The notes: generated from the letters alone by a model not told the origin. A DNA stretch of 64,000 bases from Chrysaora quinquecirrha (GCA_014526335.1 JACTAT010000315.1:372001-436000), one strand, 5' to 3'. Positions 1-10,743 are shown, counted from the stretch's first letter. Numbers and translations are program-made.

Positions 1-806
1 TTTCTAAGGGAACAGGGGAACAAGGACCCCCCTATACGACCCTCGTAGAAAGAGGCATTGTTGTACAGCTCAATACTTGTAAGACAACGAAGATACATGG
101 ATAAGGCTGCATGTCCAATTAATGCAATGGAAGCTGCGTTATACAAACAATTGCCATTTGCCAGAGTTCTATAGAGCAAGAGCATTAGTTCATTATGATT
201 ATGTATTATAAGAAAATTGCTGCCTTATCTCTGTTATCGATTTAATTACAGAAAAGTATGTAAAAGTATGGTTTACAGCATAATATATTCTAATTGCTTA
301 TTACAAAATTCCTAGCTAACTTCGATATGTATTTGCAAGAAAAACAAAACTCATATTGAGTCGTTAATATAGACAAACCAAAGAACACTGTCAGATTCTA
401 AAAATACGCCCACTGTTGTACTCATAGAAACGGTTGTACTGTACACGACTACAGGGTAAGCCTCAATCACGCAACAGAACTGGCGGGCCTATCAAGAATT
501 TCAAGAAAACTCTTGGAGGATTCACTTAGAAATTATATTGGCAAAACAAAGAGGATATACACTGGCAATAACTAATCTAAAACTTGAAAAATCTTAAGCT
601 TTTGAAGAAAATTATCGCGAAATAAATCGAGAATAAATTTTGAAATAAAATAAATCCTATCATCGACCGAAGTTACATTTCTTCCTTTCCTACTTCCTTC
701 CTACTAAAAATGAGCTTCAGATGGAGCATTAATGAAAATAATCAAACAAAAAGCCGATTTTAGGAATATGATAAAGAGACATAAGTTGACTTTCCAGTCT
801 ATTTTT
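1..806. other. AT-rich sequence, no gene recognised
   Basis: No reading frame of useful length, tandem repeat or terminal repeat was recognised here. The bases are AT-rich and resemble intergenic or intronic DNA. Confidence 0.5.
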
Positions 807-1043
807 TTATCTTACGGTGCGAAGATTACTACATCTTTCCCTCTGACTCTCTGGGAACTGCATGTCCGAAAAATCGCAAGTGGGAACCCGCCATCTCTCC
901 TGTTTTGCTGACAATGTCTCCTTTTCTATTCCTCTGTTGCATTCATCGATAATTCCAGAAATATCATCAGATTTACCAGTATTATTTAATGATATATAGA
1001 GCTTTTCAAGCACAGTTTCACGTTTACTATTACAGGCAGCCAT
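807..1043 (-). CDS. Short unrecognised reading frame, possible first exon
   Basis: A 78-codon frame begins with ATG and has plausible amino-acid composition: hydrophilic, with charged and serine-rich stretches. It lies downstream of the decayed polymerase fragments on the same strand. I do not recognise a domain. It could be a first exon, a distal part of the same decayed mobile gene, or a chance open frame. No splice site was convincing enough to extend it. Confidence 0.2.
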   Translation of the reverse strand: MAACNSKRETVLEKLYISLNNTGKSDDISGIIDECNRGIEKETLSAKQERWRVPTCDFSDMQFPESQRERCSNLRTVR

Positions 1044-1194
1044 TTCACTGCATCACTTTTCTGCATCGTCTAGCACCCTCCAGAAGCATCAACCGAATTG
1101 CTACTCAACCTGCTTGTCGTCCTCGTCACTGCTGCCATTGCACGTTGGGTAAAATGCACTATTTTCAAGCAATATAATTGGATAACTAGAAATT

Positions 1195-1680
1195 TCAAAA
1201 CCAGAGAGTTGCTCGAGGTTGCTCCCGCTCAAACAGAGACAATGAGAGCACCCTCAATGCCAGTTTTTGATTGGTTACATTGATATTACATTTATTCAGT
1301 TTGCTATAAAAAGATTCAAACGGAGGCAGTTCAAGCTTTAAATGATCATTGACCCACTCGTACGGATGAACACGCTTTCGTTGCAGCAAAGAAAACGCTT
1401 CTTGTGATCTCTACTTCTGATCAGGTGTGAGGTCATACTTAGTAGACGCTGGATAATTTCGGTAATCATCATCTTCAGGTTCTAACAAGCGTTACTGATT
1501 TCTTTCTTATTCTTCCAGTTCTTCGTCTTCATTATCAAAATCGTCATCTTCTTCATCGTCACCATCAGCATCTGCAGTGTACAGATTTTCATCGTCAGCA
1601 AGAATATTGTCGATAACCATATCTTCCATTTCACCAACATCTAATGTTTCCTCAATTACACCGTCAATTTTAAATATTTA
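1195..1680 (-). pseudogene. Acidic stretch plus polymerase-family fragment, decayed
   Basis: Read on the minus strand, one frame starts with a very acidic run (many Asp/Glu, about 1510-1680). It passes two stops and continues into a segment with RKRVHPYEW followed by LPPFESFYSKL (about 1270-1390). That last block matches the family pattern 'RKGVYPYD...LPPKEAFYSKL' found in the polymerase domain of the virus-like type B DNA polymerase genes common in animal genomes. It lies on the same strand and downstream of the N-terminal pieces at 2095-4747, so it is probably the distal remnant of one gene. The assignment rests on remembered family patterns. The copy cannot be functional. Confidence 0.4.
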
Positions 1681-2094
1681 ATCCCTTTGCGATTTCTTTG
1701 TATTTACAAAGTCTACTGTGTTTAGATTGCCAACCAAGTTAGCTTTACCACTAGAGAATTTCTTTCTTTCATTGTCAACTCCGTTTGATACTTCATGGCG
1801 ATGAACTTTTCACCTGTTCTTGCAATGACTTTCACTCTCTAATCCTTTATTCTTTTCAATATTAAGTGATAGTCTTATCCTGTCAGATTGTGAATAATAC
1901 ATGGAATTCTATAACTTTTTGGTCTGATCACACATTCATTCATGCTGCACTTGCTACATGTTGGAGTTGGACCTCTATATTCACCCACATAAATGAAAAG
2001 AAGAACAAATTATTTCCAAAAAACTAAATTAAATCAATAACAATTTTGATAACAATGACAACAATTAACATAAGAATGTTCAGAAAACCTACCA

Positions 2095-2764
2095 GTTATT
2101 TGGCGATGATCATGGACTTTAATCCTACTTTGATCCTCGTATGAAAACGGTACATTACAGACACAACAAGCCGTAATGAAGTTATTTTTCTTCATCAGTT
2201 AAATCTTTCATTGGCTCTATGCGTCTATAAATATCTCGAATCGTTTCTTCTTCCTCTTCCAACATCTTTAGAAACACATCAATACAATCCACACCATGAT
2301 ACATTACAGTTTTTTCTGAGAATCGTTCATCGGTTGAAACAATTTTGTAGCAGAAACTGATTGGTAAATGTTCTTGATATTTTGAATCATGTTTTTCGAT
2401 AAAAGCAGACTCAGAATCAGCATAAATCACAAATAGGATTTTCATTTGTTTCTTGAGTTGAACTTAAGTTTACTTGCTTCTTTTCCAGGCTTCGTATTTT
2501 CATTTGATTTCTTTGGAAAGACGATTGTTTGTCTTCCATGTTCTTTAAAAATCTTCACGTGCTCATCCAATGTTTCTTGTCTTTCACAATAATGCAGACA
2601 ATAATTACAACAAGGTATAACTTTCGTTTTCCAAATCTATCACGTCCAAACAGCAGCCTGTTCATTGACTCAATTAAAACGTAGTGAGAGTTTCCTTGCT
2701 CATCAAGAAGCAATAGCTGATTCACATGATTTATGGCATCTAGTTTCTCAGTTATTCGATCAGC
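2095..2764 (-). pseudogene. Type B DNA polymerase-like gene, middle part
   Basis: The minus strand carries the block that in this family follows the N-terminal region: a stretch with LLLLDEQGNSHYVLIE, a degenerate cysteine region, then FVIYADSES and KYQEHLPISFCYKI. It ends with CCVCNVPF and KVHDHRQITG, a degenerate form of the CHIC...VRDHCHLTG zinc motif. In related genes these precede the DNA_pol_B_2 catalytic region of protein-primed polymerases (Polinton/adinto-like). At least one stop and one frame change break it. The upstream half lies beyond the Penelope-like insertion at 2778-4128, with the 13-bp target duplication exactly at the edge of this fragment. Family assignment is from pattern memory; the nested structure is read directly. 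Confidence 0.55.
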
Positions 2765-2777
2765 ATGAACTCCTTTG
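2765..2777. repeat. Target-site duplication, left copy (13 bp)
   Basis: The 13-mer ATGAACTCCTTTG occurs here and again at 4129-4141, immediately flanking the Penelope-like insertion. It is a piece of the interrupted polymerase-like gene, which confirms the insertion boundaries. Confidence 0.85.
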
Positions 2778-2861
2778 ACAGAAAAAAGAAGAAAAGACCA
2801 CTTAGCTTACTGCTTGCTTTCAGCTAGAGAGCTTCTTGCAGCGAAGAGTTGAATAAATACA

Positions 2862-3010
2862 GGCGCAAGACACAAAGGACAACTATGTTTTTTTAGTTTG
2901 CTAATATTTCGCCCTGCCAAGCAGGGCTTCTTCAGAGTGTGATCGAATACAATTTTTTTTAAACAGTATATACAGGCAATTATTTTGAATTATGGTTGGT
3001 GAGATCTGAT
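2862..3010 (+). repeat. Inverted terminal repeat, left arm
   Basis: This arm is the reverse complement of 3960-4107 with only scattered mismatches. It includes the self-complementary segment around CCCTGCCAAGCAGGG, which could itself fold as a small hairpin. Confidence 0.85.
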
Positions 3011-3247
3011 TGGTGGTATGTTTGATGCTTCGCAGTGGCAAGGTGTGGGATGAAGATGTGCATGTTGTGGTAATGAGGGTATAAATAATGATAATAATCA
3101 TAATGGTGAAATGATAATAAAATTGATAATTATAAAATATTGTTATGTTAAGGAGAAAAAAAATTAATATCCTTGATAATTATTATAAGTTTAAAAATAG
3201 TGAGGTAGTGGATAGACAGGCGGCGAAGAGGACAAGGTTAAAAATGG

Positions 3248-3889
3248 TTAGCGGTCAGTGGTCCTGTTAAGTCCGTGAGGTGCCAGAGTGTTAGCTAGGC
3301 CAATGAAGTACTGTTCTTTGGCTCTTCTAACACTCTCTCGTTTGTTGTGTAGTTGTAGTATCGGTAAAATTTGTAAATCGTCAACTGTGTGTTCGGGTTT
3401 ACAGAAGTGATCTTCAACCCCGGATTTGTCATGTCTTTTGTTGATAATGTCCCTACGGTGCTCGTTGAGTCGGTCTCGTAGTCGTCTTCTTGTCTGTCCG
3501 ATGTACTGGCAGTTATTGTCCCTGTTCTGTAGGCACCGCAGGCATTGTATTACGTAAATCACGTTAGTAGAGTTGCAGTCCAGTCGCTGTTTGATTTTAA
3601 ATGTTTTATCTGTGTTAGTGAATGTAACAGTTGTTGTCCCGTCCAGTATGTGTGTACATGTGTTGCACTTGCGTTTAGACGAGCATTTGTGTACGCCCTG
3701 GGAATCGTTGGTGACGTCATTTTTTGTTTTAGCACGTACCAGGTGATCCCTAAGGCTTTTCGTCCTTCTGTAGCTGAGTACCGGTGGTTGGGGGAAAGCT
3801 TCCTTGCAGTCGTCAGAGTTCTGTAGTATGCTGTAGTGTATAGTTAGTATTTGACCCAATTGAGGTAACCCTGGGTGGTAGGTTACCAC
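3248..3889 (-). pseudogene. Penelope-like polyprotein C-terminus, GIY-YIG endonuclease
   Basis: The 213-codon frame has the linker region with a CSSKRKCNTC cysteine cluster (about residues 70-80). The GIY-YIG nuclease core follows, with NVIYVIQC...CQYIGQTRRRLRDRLNEHRRDI (about 108-150). In Penelope-like elements this domain cuts target DNA for the upstream reverse transcriptase. The frame is open upstream of its first ATG for about 11 more codons, so the start codon is not a true start; it is the tail of a longer polyprotein whose RT part is absent. The core YIG and R residues are present, so the nuclease fold may be intact, but the element is incomplete. Confidence 0.75.
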
Positions 3890-3959
3890 GAAAGGAGTCC
3901 TGTTATTCTGTCGCTTGTTCTTTGTCCTTAAGCTGTCTTGTCTTGTTATGAGAGAAGCT

Positions 3960-4107
3960 ATCAGATCTCACCAACCATAATTCAAAATAATTGCCTGTAT
4001 ATACTGTTTAAAAAAATTTTTATTCGATCACACTCTGAAGAAGCCCTGCTTGGCAGGGCGAAATATTAGCAAACTAAAAAACATAGTTGTCTTTGGTGTC
4101 TTGCGCC
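3960..4107 (-). repeat. Inverted terminal repeat, right arm
   Basis: Reverse complement of 2862-3010. Together the arms enclose the GIY-YIG segment and define the element's ends to within about 20-80 bases of the target duplications. Confidence 0.85.
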
Positions 4108-4128
4108 GCGGTGTTTCTGCCTTACTGT

Positions 4129-4141
4129 ATGAACTCCTTTG
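4129..4141. repeat. Target-site duplication, right copy (13 bp)
   Basis: Second copy of ATGAACTCCTTTG, matching 2765-2777 exactly. Confidence 0.85.
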
Positions 4142-4747
4142 TCGTATAGAAAGACATTAACTGAAATGTTGCTGTTTTGTTCGAATACATCAATGTCCTG
4201 AAGTTTGACGGGAAAATTTAATCCGTCCAAAATCAATGTGCCACGAAACTGAACATACTTTGTGACTTGATGAGGATTTTCTTCAACTGGGTGCAAGGCT
4301 GCAAGGATGGACCAAACGAAACACCCTTGATCATTGTTCTTCACGTTAATGGCAGCCTTCTTCTTTACAAGTTTCTTTGGAGTAGGAATGAAACTGCCCC
4401 ATTTCACTGCATTATAATCAAAGAAAGAAATTTTACATTTCATACTTATTTCGAAAACCCAACCGCTGCCTTTATGCTCAAAATGTTCAATGTCTTACAA
4501 GATTTTCTTTACGGATGCTTTCACACTTGAGTTCACTTTGTCAGGACCATGCTTGAGCTGTGAAGGAACTTTTAAGCAAAACACTTGCAGGATCTGTCTT
4601 GATGCTCTCGTCTACTGCCCGTTTGAACATAGCTTCTACTGCAATATAGTACTTTATTGCTTGCTTATGACTCTTTGCTTCGATCTGTACAATTTCGACT
4701 ATTTCATAAACTGATTCTTCAAGCTCAGCCTTATCGCTCACATCCAA
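4142..4747 (-). pseudogene. Type B DNA polymerase-like gene, N-terminal part
   Basis: Minus-strand frames at 4541-4747 and 4142-4443 form the N-terminal region of the family continued at 2095-2764. The recognisable block has YNAVKWGSFIPTPKKLV, NVKNNDQGCFVWSILAALHPVEENPHQV and the segment FPVKLQDIDVFEQ. These match the conserved 'INVKNNDNKCFLWSVLAALHP' region that precedes the zinc and polymerase domains in virus-like type B polymerase genes of animal genomes. A frame change lies between the two pieces. Its coding sequence stops at the Penelope-like insertion and resumes on the other side, so both halves were one gene. No other Polinton genes (integrase, capsid, ATPase) were recognised nearby. 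Confidence 0.55.
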
Positions 4748-5560
4748 TTTCTCAACATGAAAAAATTTTAAATAACTTATTAATGAATAAAAACATCAAA
4801 ATCCTTTGCAGGTCAAGATATCGATAAAAAGCATGCCCAGAAATGTAGATTAAGCACCAAAACCCATGACTCTTTCCGGTAGAAAATACTCCACGGAGTT
4901 TTGGCGGGAAAAATCGGAGCAGGGAATCGCATCAAAGCAAAGGTTGAATCGGTTGAATCGAAGTAAAAGATGGTGCCAAAACATGGAACCAGGAATTGTG
5001 GACATTCGGAGGCATGGTTTCATTCAAGATTTCTAGATTTGCAATTGGAAATTGTGCATATTGATTTGAATAAAATTTATCTGATTCCTGGAGATGATAG
5101 GTTGTCATGAACGTTATAAAATGAAATGAAAAACTTAGTAAAAAGCAATGGCAACAGCAAAGAATTATGCTCTTTTTCCTTCTTTCCCTGTTGGTTGCAA
5201 GCCAGAGACGGAAAACGGGTGTATAACCCATGAAATATATCAAAATGAATTTATCAAAGATTTCCAAGGTCTTTCAAGACCTAAGTTTGAAATTTTTGCA
5301 AATGCGGTACAAATTTTTCACGGAAATCATTTTGTTTCGATAGAAATTTCTCAAGCTTCTTCGGTCAGTGATTTTCTCTTGTAGTTGTTTGGAACCACAT
5401 CAACTATAATTAACAGCGCTGTCGACAGAATTTACTGTAATTGGGTTCTGCTGTTAGATATCCATCACGAAAGTAATAAGGAAACTGAGAAATTTAGAAT
5501 TTAGTGGAATGTTGCCTGCTGTTTTAAGAAAGTTTCAGTGGCCGTGTGCATTGCCCCTTA
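4748..5560. other. Unrecognised sequence with short open frames
   Basis: A 78-codon frame on + (5148-5384) and a 111-codon frame on - (4932-5267) overlap here. Neither has a recognisable domain, and I could not choose between them. No tandem or terminal repeat was seen. Confidence 0.4.
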
Positions 5561-5705
5561 TTCACAAGGCTAAAACAGTCATAATAGGATTATTTCTTAA
5601 TAATTTAGGATTTCGTTATTCACAAGATTAGATGTAGGATTTCGTTATTCACAAGGTCAACTCTAGGATTTCGTTATTCACAAGGCCAAAACAGCCATAA
5701 TAGGA
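5545..5705 (+). repeat. Short tandem repeats, ~30-bp unit
   Basis: The phrase GGATTTCGTTATTCACAAG recurs three times about 30 bases apart. A fourth partial copy and a longer repeat (AAAACAGYCATAATAGGAT) lie on both sides, so this is a small tandem array with a flanking duplication. Confidence 0.7.
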
Positions 5706-6597
5706 TTAATGGATCTGACAATAAAAAGAGACAAAGTTCCTCTTGAAATTCATTCAGTTCGTGAATCTGTCTCTTGGTGTTGTTTTCGCCCGTGCTACTA
5801 CTACTACTGAAGAAGAACCATGTCGTCGCCAGACTCTGCTAATGATGGCAAAAAATATTAAGGTAATGGTAATTATGAAACCTTGGATTCTGATGTATTC
5901 GTGAGTACAATGCAGTGTAACAGCCTGGAGTCTCGTCATAATCAGGTAAAACAATCACTCAGCTACTTGCAAAGCTTCCCAAGGTTTAATCAAATCGAAA
6001 AGTTTCCAAAAATTTAAAGATAAACTATTGTCTTATGCTTTGTATTTCTTTAGAATTACTTGACTGATAACTAGCTAGAAGTGTGCCACTCTCGAGTGGA
6101 TTCAGAACAGGAGAGTAAGTGGAAGAAAAGCATTCACCTTCGTCTTTACGAAAAGTAACCGACCACAATGAAAGACACATCTGATGCACAATGAGAAAAG
6201 AATGCAAATTTTCACCCCTAAATTTCAAAAAGATGATGGAAGCGCTGAGACAATACTACGAAACTTTTAAAGACTAGATTGTCAGAATCTTTGACCTCAC
6301 TCGCTGGGGTTCAAATACGAATCTCATTTTCGAAGAAAAGAAGAAGATGATTTTGTCTACTATCGACAAATACTTCTCAGAGGCCCAAGGATGGAAAATT
6401 GGTTTTCTGTTCCCATCGAGCACAAAGACATTGAACAGGCAAAGAAAACCCTTTAGAACAACACTAACAAGAAAGAACTTAAATTCAAGCTGGTCTACAT
6501 GAACCAACTCGTTTCATTTAGAATCCAACCAACAAAAAGATGCAACATGATGAATACGTTATTTTTCTTGTAAAAAACAAAAGCAAACGGGGAATCA
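5706..6597. other. No recognised gene
   Basis: Only short, interrupted frames are present. The plus strand around 6290-6430 has a hydrophilic open stretch that could be an old coding remnant, but it matches nothing I know. Confidence 0.35.
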
Positions 6598-6861
6598 GTG
6601 AAGACTTTGAAGATTGACTTTGGTTTGCTATCAATTCAAGAAGAAATAAAAATGAAACCAGATTTGCGAGCAACGCAAGAAATAACATCATGCGAGGAAT
6701 ATCAAATGATCATCGAATCTGAGGATGAGTATGATGGAGATGATAGTGATAATGATGGTGGACAACAAGAACAAGAAAAGCTTAATGAGGCAAATCAATT
6801 GAAGAGAAGAAAAACGCAGAAGACATCTGTTGCTGACTATCTAGATGTAATTGGTGCATAA
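6598..6861 (+). pseudogene. Acidic reading-frame tail, unrecognised
   Basis: An 87-codon frame has an acidic centre (ESEDEYDGDDSDNDGG) followed by a basic KRRKTQK patch and a stop. The listed start is not an ATG. The composition resembles the C-terminal tail of a larger protein, perhaps of transposon origin, but no domain or splice site supports an assignment. Confidence 0.25.
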
Positions 6862-7136
6862 TGAACTTTAAAAACTTTATCTATGAAAATATATCTTTCC
6901 AAATGATTATTACAGAATTCATGACTATTATCTTCAGTATACTTGTATTAATTGATTGAAATTGAGCTGTTGCAATTCACAAAAATTTTTTAGTATAAAT
7001 TTAGAACAGTATGAGTGAAAGCATTCTAGTCCCGATGTAAAGGGTGTTCGCTATTAAAATATGGAAAAGAGAGTATCAGATTTGTTATTTTGAGCTTTAT
7101 TTGTAAACCATATCATCTATGCAGTGTTATTATCCT

Positions 7137-7516
7137 TCCACGTTGGAAAAAACTGCAGCTTATAAGAGTTTCGTCAAGGTTTGTGAGGAATTGGAATCGT
7201 TGAAGGAACTAACTTCAATTATAACGAAGCAGGCTGAAAATTTATTAGTTTATTAAGACTTTATAAGAGTTTATTAAGAGTTTATTAGTTTATTAAGACT
7301 TTAGAGCGGTTTATGAAGATGATGAGGTGGAGCTCTAAAAAAGATGCATTACAGATTCATGTCATGAAATTTGCAAAGAGGTGCTGGATGATTTGTACTG
7401 TGGAAGGGTTGCTGCCTTCGTTGTTTATACCACACTTTTTGCTAAGAAGGCCCATTGAAGAGTATGAAATTCATGTCGCCCGCATTCTAGTCGAGAAATG
7501 TTTGGATTTTGTTGCA
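7137..7516 (+). pseudogene. Possible BCL2-family-like fragment, broken
   Basis: Two neighbouring plus-strand segments read like parts of a BCL2 fold. One is TAAYKSFVKVCEELESL (about 7150-7200). The other is EVLDDLYCGRVAAFVVYTT (about 7375-7435), where GRVAAF resembles the BH1 'WGRVVAF' core. It is followed by a helix-like EYEIHVARILVEKCLDFV. The canonical Trp and a BH2 motif are missing. There is one in-frame stop and one frame change, plus AT-rich short repeats between the two segments, so this would be a pseudogene. The resemblance is from short patterns only; another helical protein is possible. The fragment is cut by the DNA element starting at 7515. Confidence 0.3.
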
Positions 7517-8974
7517 CAGTAAAACAAATTAACCCCAAAGTTTCGAGACCCGACTATTTTCTGTCCCTAAACCGTTATTTGTCCCTAAATTGTCCCCAAA
7601 ATTGTAGTTATTGTCCCGAAAATTTCGGGTTAGAAAATAATGAAAATAATTTAGGGATACTTTCAATGTTTGTCCCCAAATCGTCCCTAATCAAAGAGGC
7701 GAGGTAAAACTATTTGTCCCGAAAATATTCGTCCCTAAATAATTTTGTCATTGTTTGATCTACAATCTATCCCTAAATTGTCCCTAATATTTGAATTCGC
7801 TTAAGTTCAAAGAAAAAGCGCGCAAAATAAAAATTTAACCGTCGACATCATCACAATGAACAACGAACAAGATGAGGAAAAGGAGGACATGACATGATGC
7901 TGCAGCTCTGCTAAATCCTCAATATCCAAACAGGCCAGGAGTAGCCGTCCCTGCCGAAGCTACTGCTCTGAAGGACGAAACTGGTAAGAATCTTTTTTTG
8001 TTATTTTACATCAATGTAAAAAGCTAATCCTTCAAATCAGTCTGTTTCAAAATTTACCTCTGCAGCCAGACAAATCTGATGCTCAACATAGACAAACCGT
8101 ACATCTTGACGATGATTAACGAAATGTTACTTATCTTTCGCGCAATTCGCCAAGAAGAATGTTCCTATATCTAATTCATTGCTAATTTACATTGTAACAA
8201 CAATAAATATCATTTTAAAACCAGTGGAAATCTGTTTGCGTACATAGGCCGGCAAACTTATGATTTTGAGAAAAGAGAAGAAAATTGATTAACCATTCTT
8301 GCTACGATTTTTTTTTTTAGACCTTGATATGGAGAATGGATAAAGCGAGCAGGATTCTTCGCGAAGAGAAAAAGTATGAGATCCTCTGGACGAAGAATCG
8401 ACGATGAACCACTGCGATTCTGAACGTTGCAAACAGGGAGCAAATCAGAAAGACTGCTGTTGGTAAAGAATCTTTTATGCCGTAAAGTAGCATATGTAAT
8501 AGAGAAATAATCGGACGTTTAAATACAAACTTTTTTATGGTAGTTATTTCGTAAATTTTCGAGAGAGAACGTTGTGTTTAGGCATTTTAGTTGTTTTTGT
8601 TTACTGTATAATTTTATCAAAGTGTCTTGTATTCACATAGTATTATTCTCGCGTGTATCAATAATACAATTGAAAAATGAATACTGATAAATTACTCGAA
8701 GCTTTTGTGTTGTCTATTGAAATCTAACAAAGAAAAGCTGCGAAATTCTTCTAAGTAACCCCCTGAATTGCGTTAATGGTTTAGGGACAATTCAGGGACA
8801 AATGCTTCATGATAGGGTTGGAAAATTAGGGACAATCGACCACAAAATCTGTGGACAGTTTAGGGACAGTTTAGGGACGATTTGGGGACAATTTAGGGAC
8901 ATGTTGCTGTCCGACTTTTGGGGACAAAAATTAATGTTTATCCCTAAACTTTTTGGTTGATTTGTTTTACTGTG
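7515..8974. mobile_element. Non-autonomous DNA element with subterminal repeats (CACTA-like?)
   Basis: The ends are inverted copies of CACAGTAAAACAAAT followed by YAACC. Both subterminal zones (about 7560-7790 and 8780-8960) are packed with TGTCCCTAA-type motifs, pointing inward from each end in opposite orientation. Such repeated transposase-binding motifs beside short CACNG termini are typical of EnSpm/CACTA elements. No convincing target duplication was found and no transposase is encoded, so the superfamily is tentative. It interrupts the possible BCL2-like fragment: the frame ending in CLDFV can be followed into bases after 8974. Confidence 0.6.
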
Positions 8975-9347
8975 CTCCACACAATTCTAAAAACTTTTTC
9001 CAACTGCTATCATACGTTTGACATTGATTTTTAAAACACCAACAATAACAAAGGCAAACTTCTACAAGACCTAGACTAGCCCTGTTCTAGCCTAGGCCCA
9101 TTAAAGGCCGAGAAAAGTTCCCGCCAAATAATAGCCTCTCTTACAAAAAGGTTGTTTTTCCATTCTTCATTAAGAGGCAAAAAAAAACAAGCAAACAAAT
9201 GGAACATGGAAGTCTGTGGAGCTATTGTGGAGCAGCCAGAAACCTTTTGTAGCACGTGTAATGGAAACAAGTTAAAAGTTTGAGTGTGATGATCCCTCAC
9301 CTCTGCAAAAAGTTACAATGAACTCTGTAAGATTTTTCATTTTGCTG

Positions 9348-10123
9348 TAGAGCGTTGTCGCCCTGAATGGGCCTAACGTGTTTTTGAACAGGAATTTTTC
9401 TGTCCTTTTGAAGCGTAATGAGAAGAGCCTGGCGCAAGACTGTACCAAAAACCCGCGAAATTATTTTCAAACAACGCCATTCTTTCGGATAATTCTTGTA
9501 TTGATTTTCCGAAGTGATTATTTCCGGAAGTAATTACGTTTTAAAAAAGAGTACTTTTCTTGTCATTTTTGCGTTCGTAAAATCTTCGAAATCTTTTGTG
9601 GTTCTAATGAGTTTACAACAATTTTTCTGCTAACCTTTGCTTCAAACTGCAGCAAAAACTTTTTCAAAACTTGCATGCAAGTCTTTAGAACATGTTTTGA
9701 TAAATTTACACATTAAGCTGCCCAATTTGTTGTTGAAAAAGTCAACAGTTCTTAAAGATAACATTTCTTGAAAACTTCGCCCTGAATGGGTCTAATTTTG
9801 ATTCTGTTAGTTTACAGTAGAAATCTGTTTTTGTTTCATTCGTTCACACTGACGATGCGCAGCAGCCACTTCTGCGGTGCAAAAACACAAAAATTGCGTT
9901 GGTTTTGCATAGGCCCATTCAGGGCGACGTTTCAAAAACTCGCCGTTTGGAGTAGTTGCCGCTTTTAGCCAAAAATAATAAGGGCGCAGCAGTTTCAAAA
10001 TCTTTAGATAACAGATAATAACAGACAAGGAATTAAAGATTCTATCTGATGTCAAGATATTACTGGAAGAAGAATATTATACAAGTTTTTCTGATTAGAC
10101 CCATTCAGGGCGACAGTGCTCTA
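9348..10123. mobile_element. Nested short inverted-repeat elements (TIR with CGCCCTGAATGGG)
   Basis: A ~30-bp terminal sequence containing GTCGCCCTGAATGGGYCTAA occurs at 9348-9377 and as its reverse complement at 10094-10123, both abutting TA. Two more copies of the core lie inside, at about 9778 (+) and 9911 (-). Four ends suggest one element inserted in another of the same family, or a composite. No coding sequence is recognised. Confidence 0.6.
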
Positions 10124-10577
10124 GTGTGGTAGGATAGCAGCAGAGAATATTATATTTGAAATTTGATTTCTACAGTATGTTCTAAGTATGTTCTACCTTT
10201 GTCAGGTTAGTTTTAAGAGCCTCTGTATATGTATATACACATATGTATTAATTGAACAAAAATTAATCTTCCTTATGACTAGGGAAAATGGGATTCTATT
10301 GCATGACCTATGTAAATATTACCAAATTGTACACACATATACAGTATACATACATATTACCACCAATAAACATCTACAATTGGGTTTAAGTCTTCACATT
10401 TACTTAGTTTTTAGCTATTATCTGGCTTAAAGAACAGTGAAAAAAAATATACAAACACTTTTTTTTATTATACCAGAAGTTTACTCCTTTTGTATATAAG
10501 TTTATATGGCAGTGGACCCGCCGGGGTGTGTATGTATGTAAGTAAGTATAGGGTACGAAAAAAGACGATAAATAGAT
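10124..10577. other. AT-rich non-coding sequence
   Basis: Contains TATA/TACA-rich simple sequence (about 10225-10360) and a short TATG repeat near 10535. No gene was recognised. Confidence 0.5.
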
Positions 10578-10743
10578 ACTAAAAAAGGGTTGGATGCAAG
10601 CAAATGAAACAGAGAAAGATTCTCAACACAATTAAGTTTCATTTCAAGCTGAGATGTTCAGAAACCTGTAGGGTCCCCAAACTGAATTAAATTGTGTTGA
10701 GAATCGTTCTCTGTTTCATTTGCTTGCACCCAACTCTTTTAGT
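10578..10743. repeat. Long hairpin: 55-bp arms, 55-bp loop
   Basis: Bases 10578-10633 and 10689-10743 are near-perfect reverse complements, covering the phrase GCAAGCAAATGAAACAGAG. The loop holds TTTCATTTCAAGCTGAGATG and the trailing AGAAACCTG, which recur at 11726-11765 without the arms. A TATG microsatellite follows directly. This looks like a foldback MITE or the end structure of a larger element. Confidence 0.7.

Larger units (their letters stand above)
2778..4128 (-). mobile_element. 5'-truncated Penelope-like element in a polymerase-like gene
   Basis: The ~1.35-kb insert is bounded by a perfect 13-bp target duplication (2765-2777, 4129-4141). It carries inverted terminal repeats of about 150 bp (2862-3010 and 3960-4107) with near-identical sequence, including the stem CCCTGCCAAGCAGGG. 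Its only coding content is a GIY-YIG C-terminal domain on the minus strand; the reverse transcriptase is missing. Terminal repeats in inverted orientation and target duplications of this length are typical of Penelope-like retroelements. Similarity between arms and an intact duplication suggest the insertion is younger than the decayed host gene. Confidence 0.8.
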
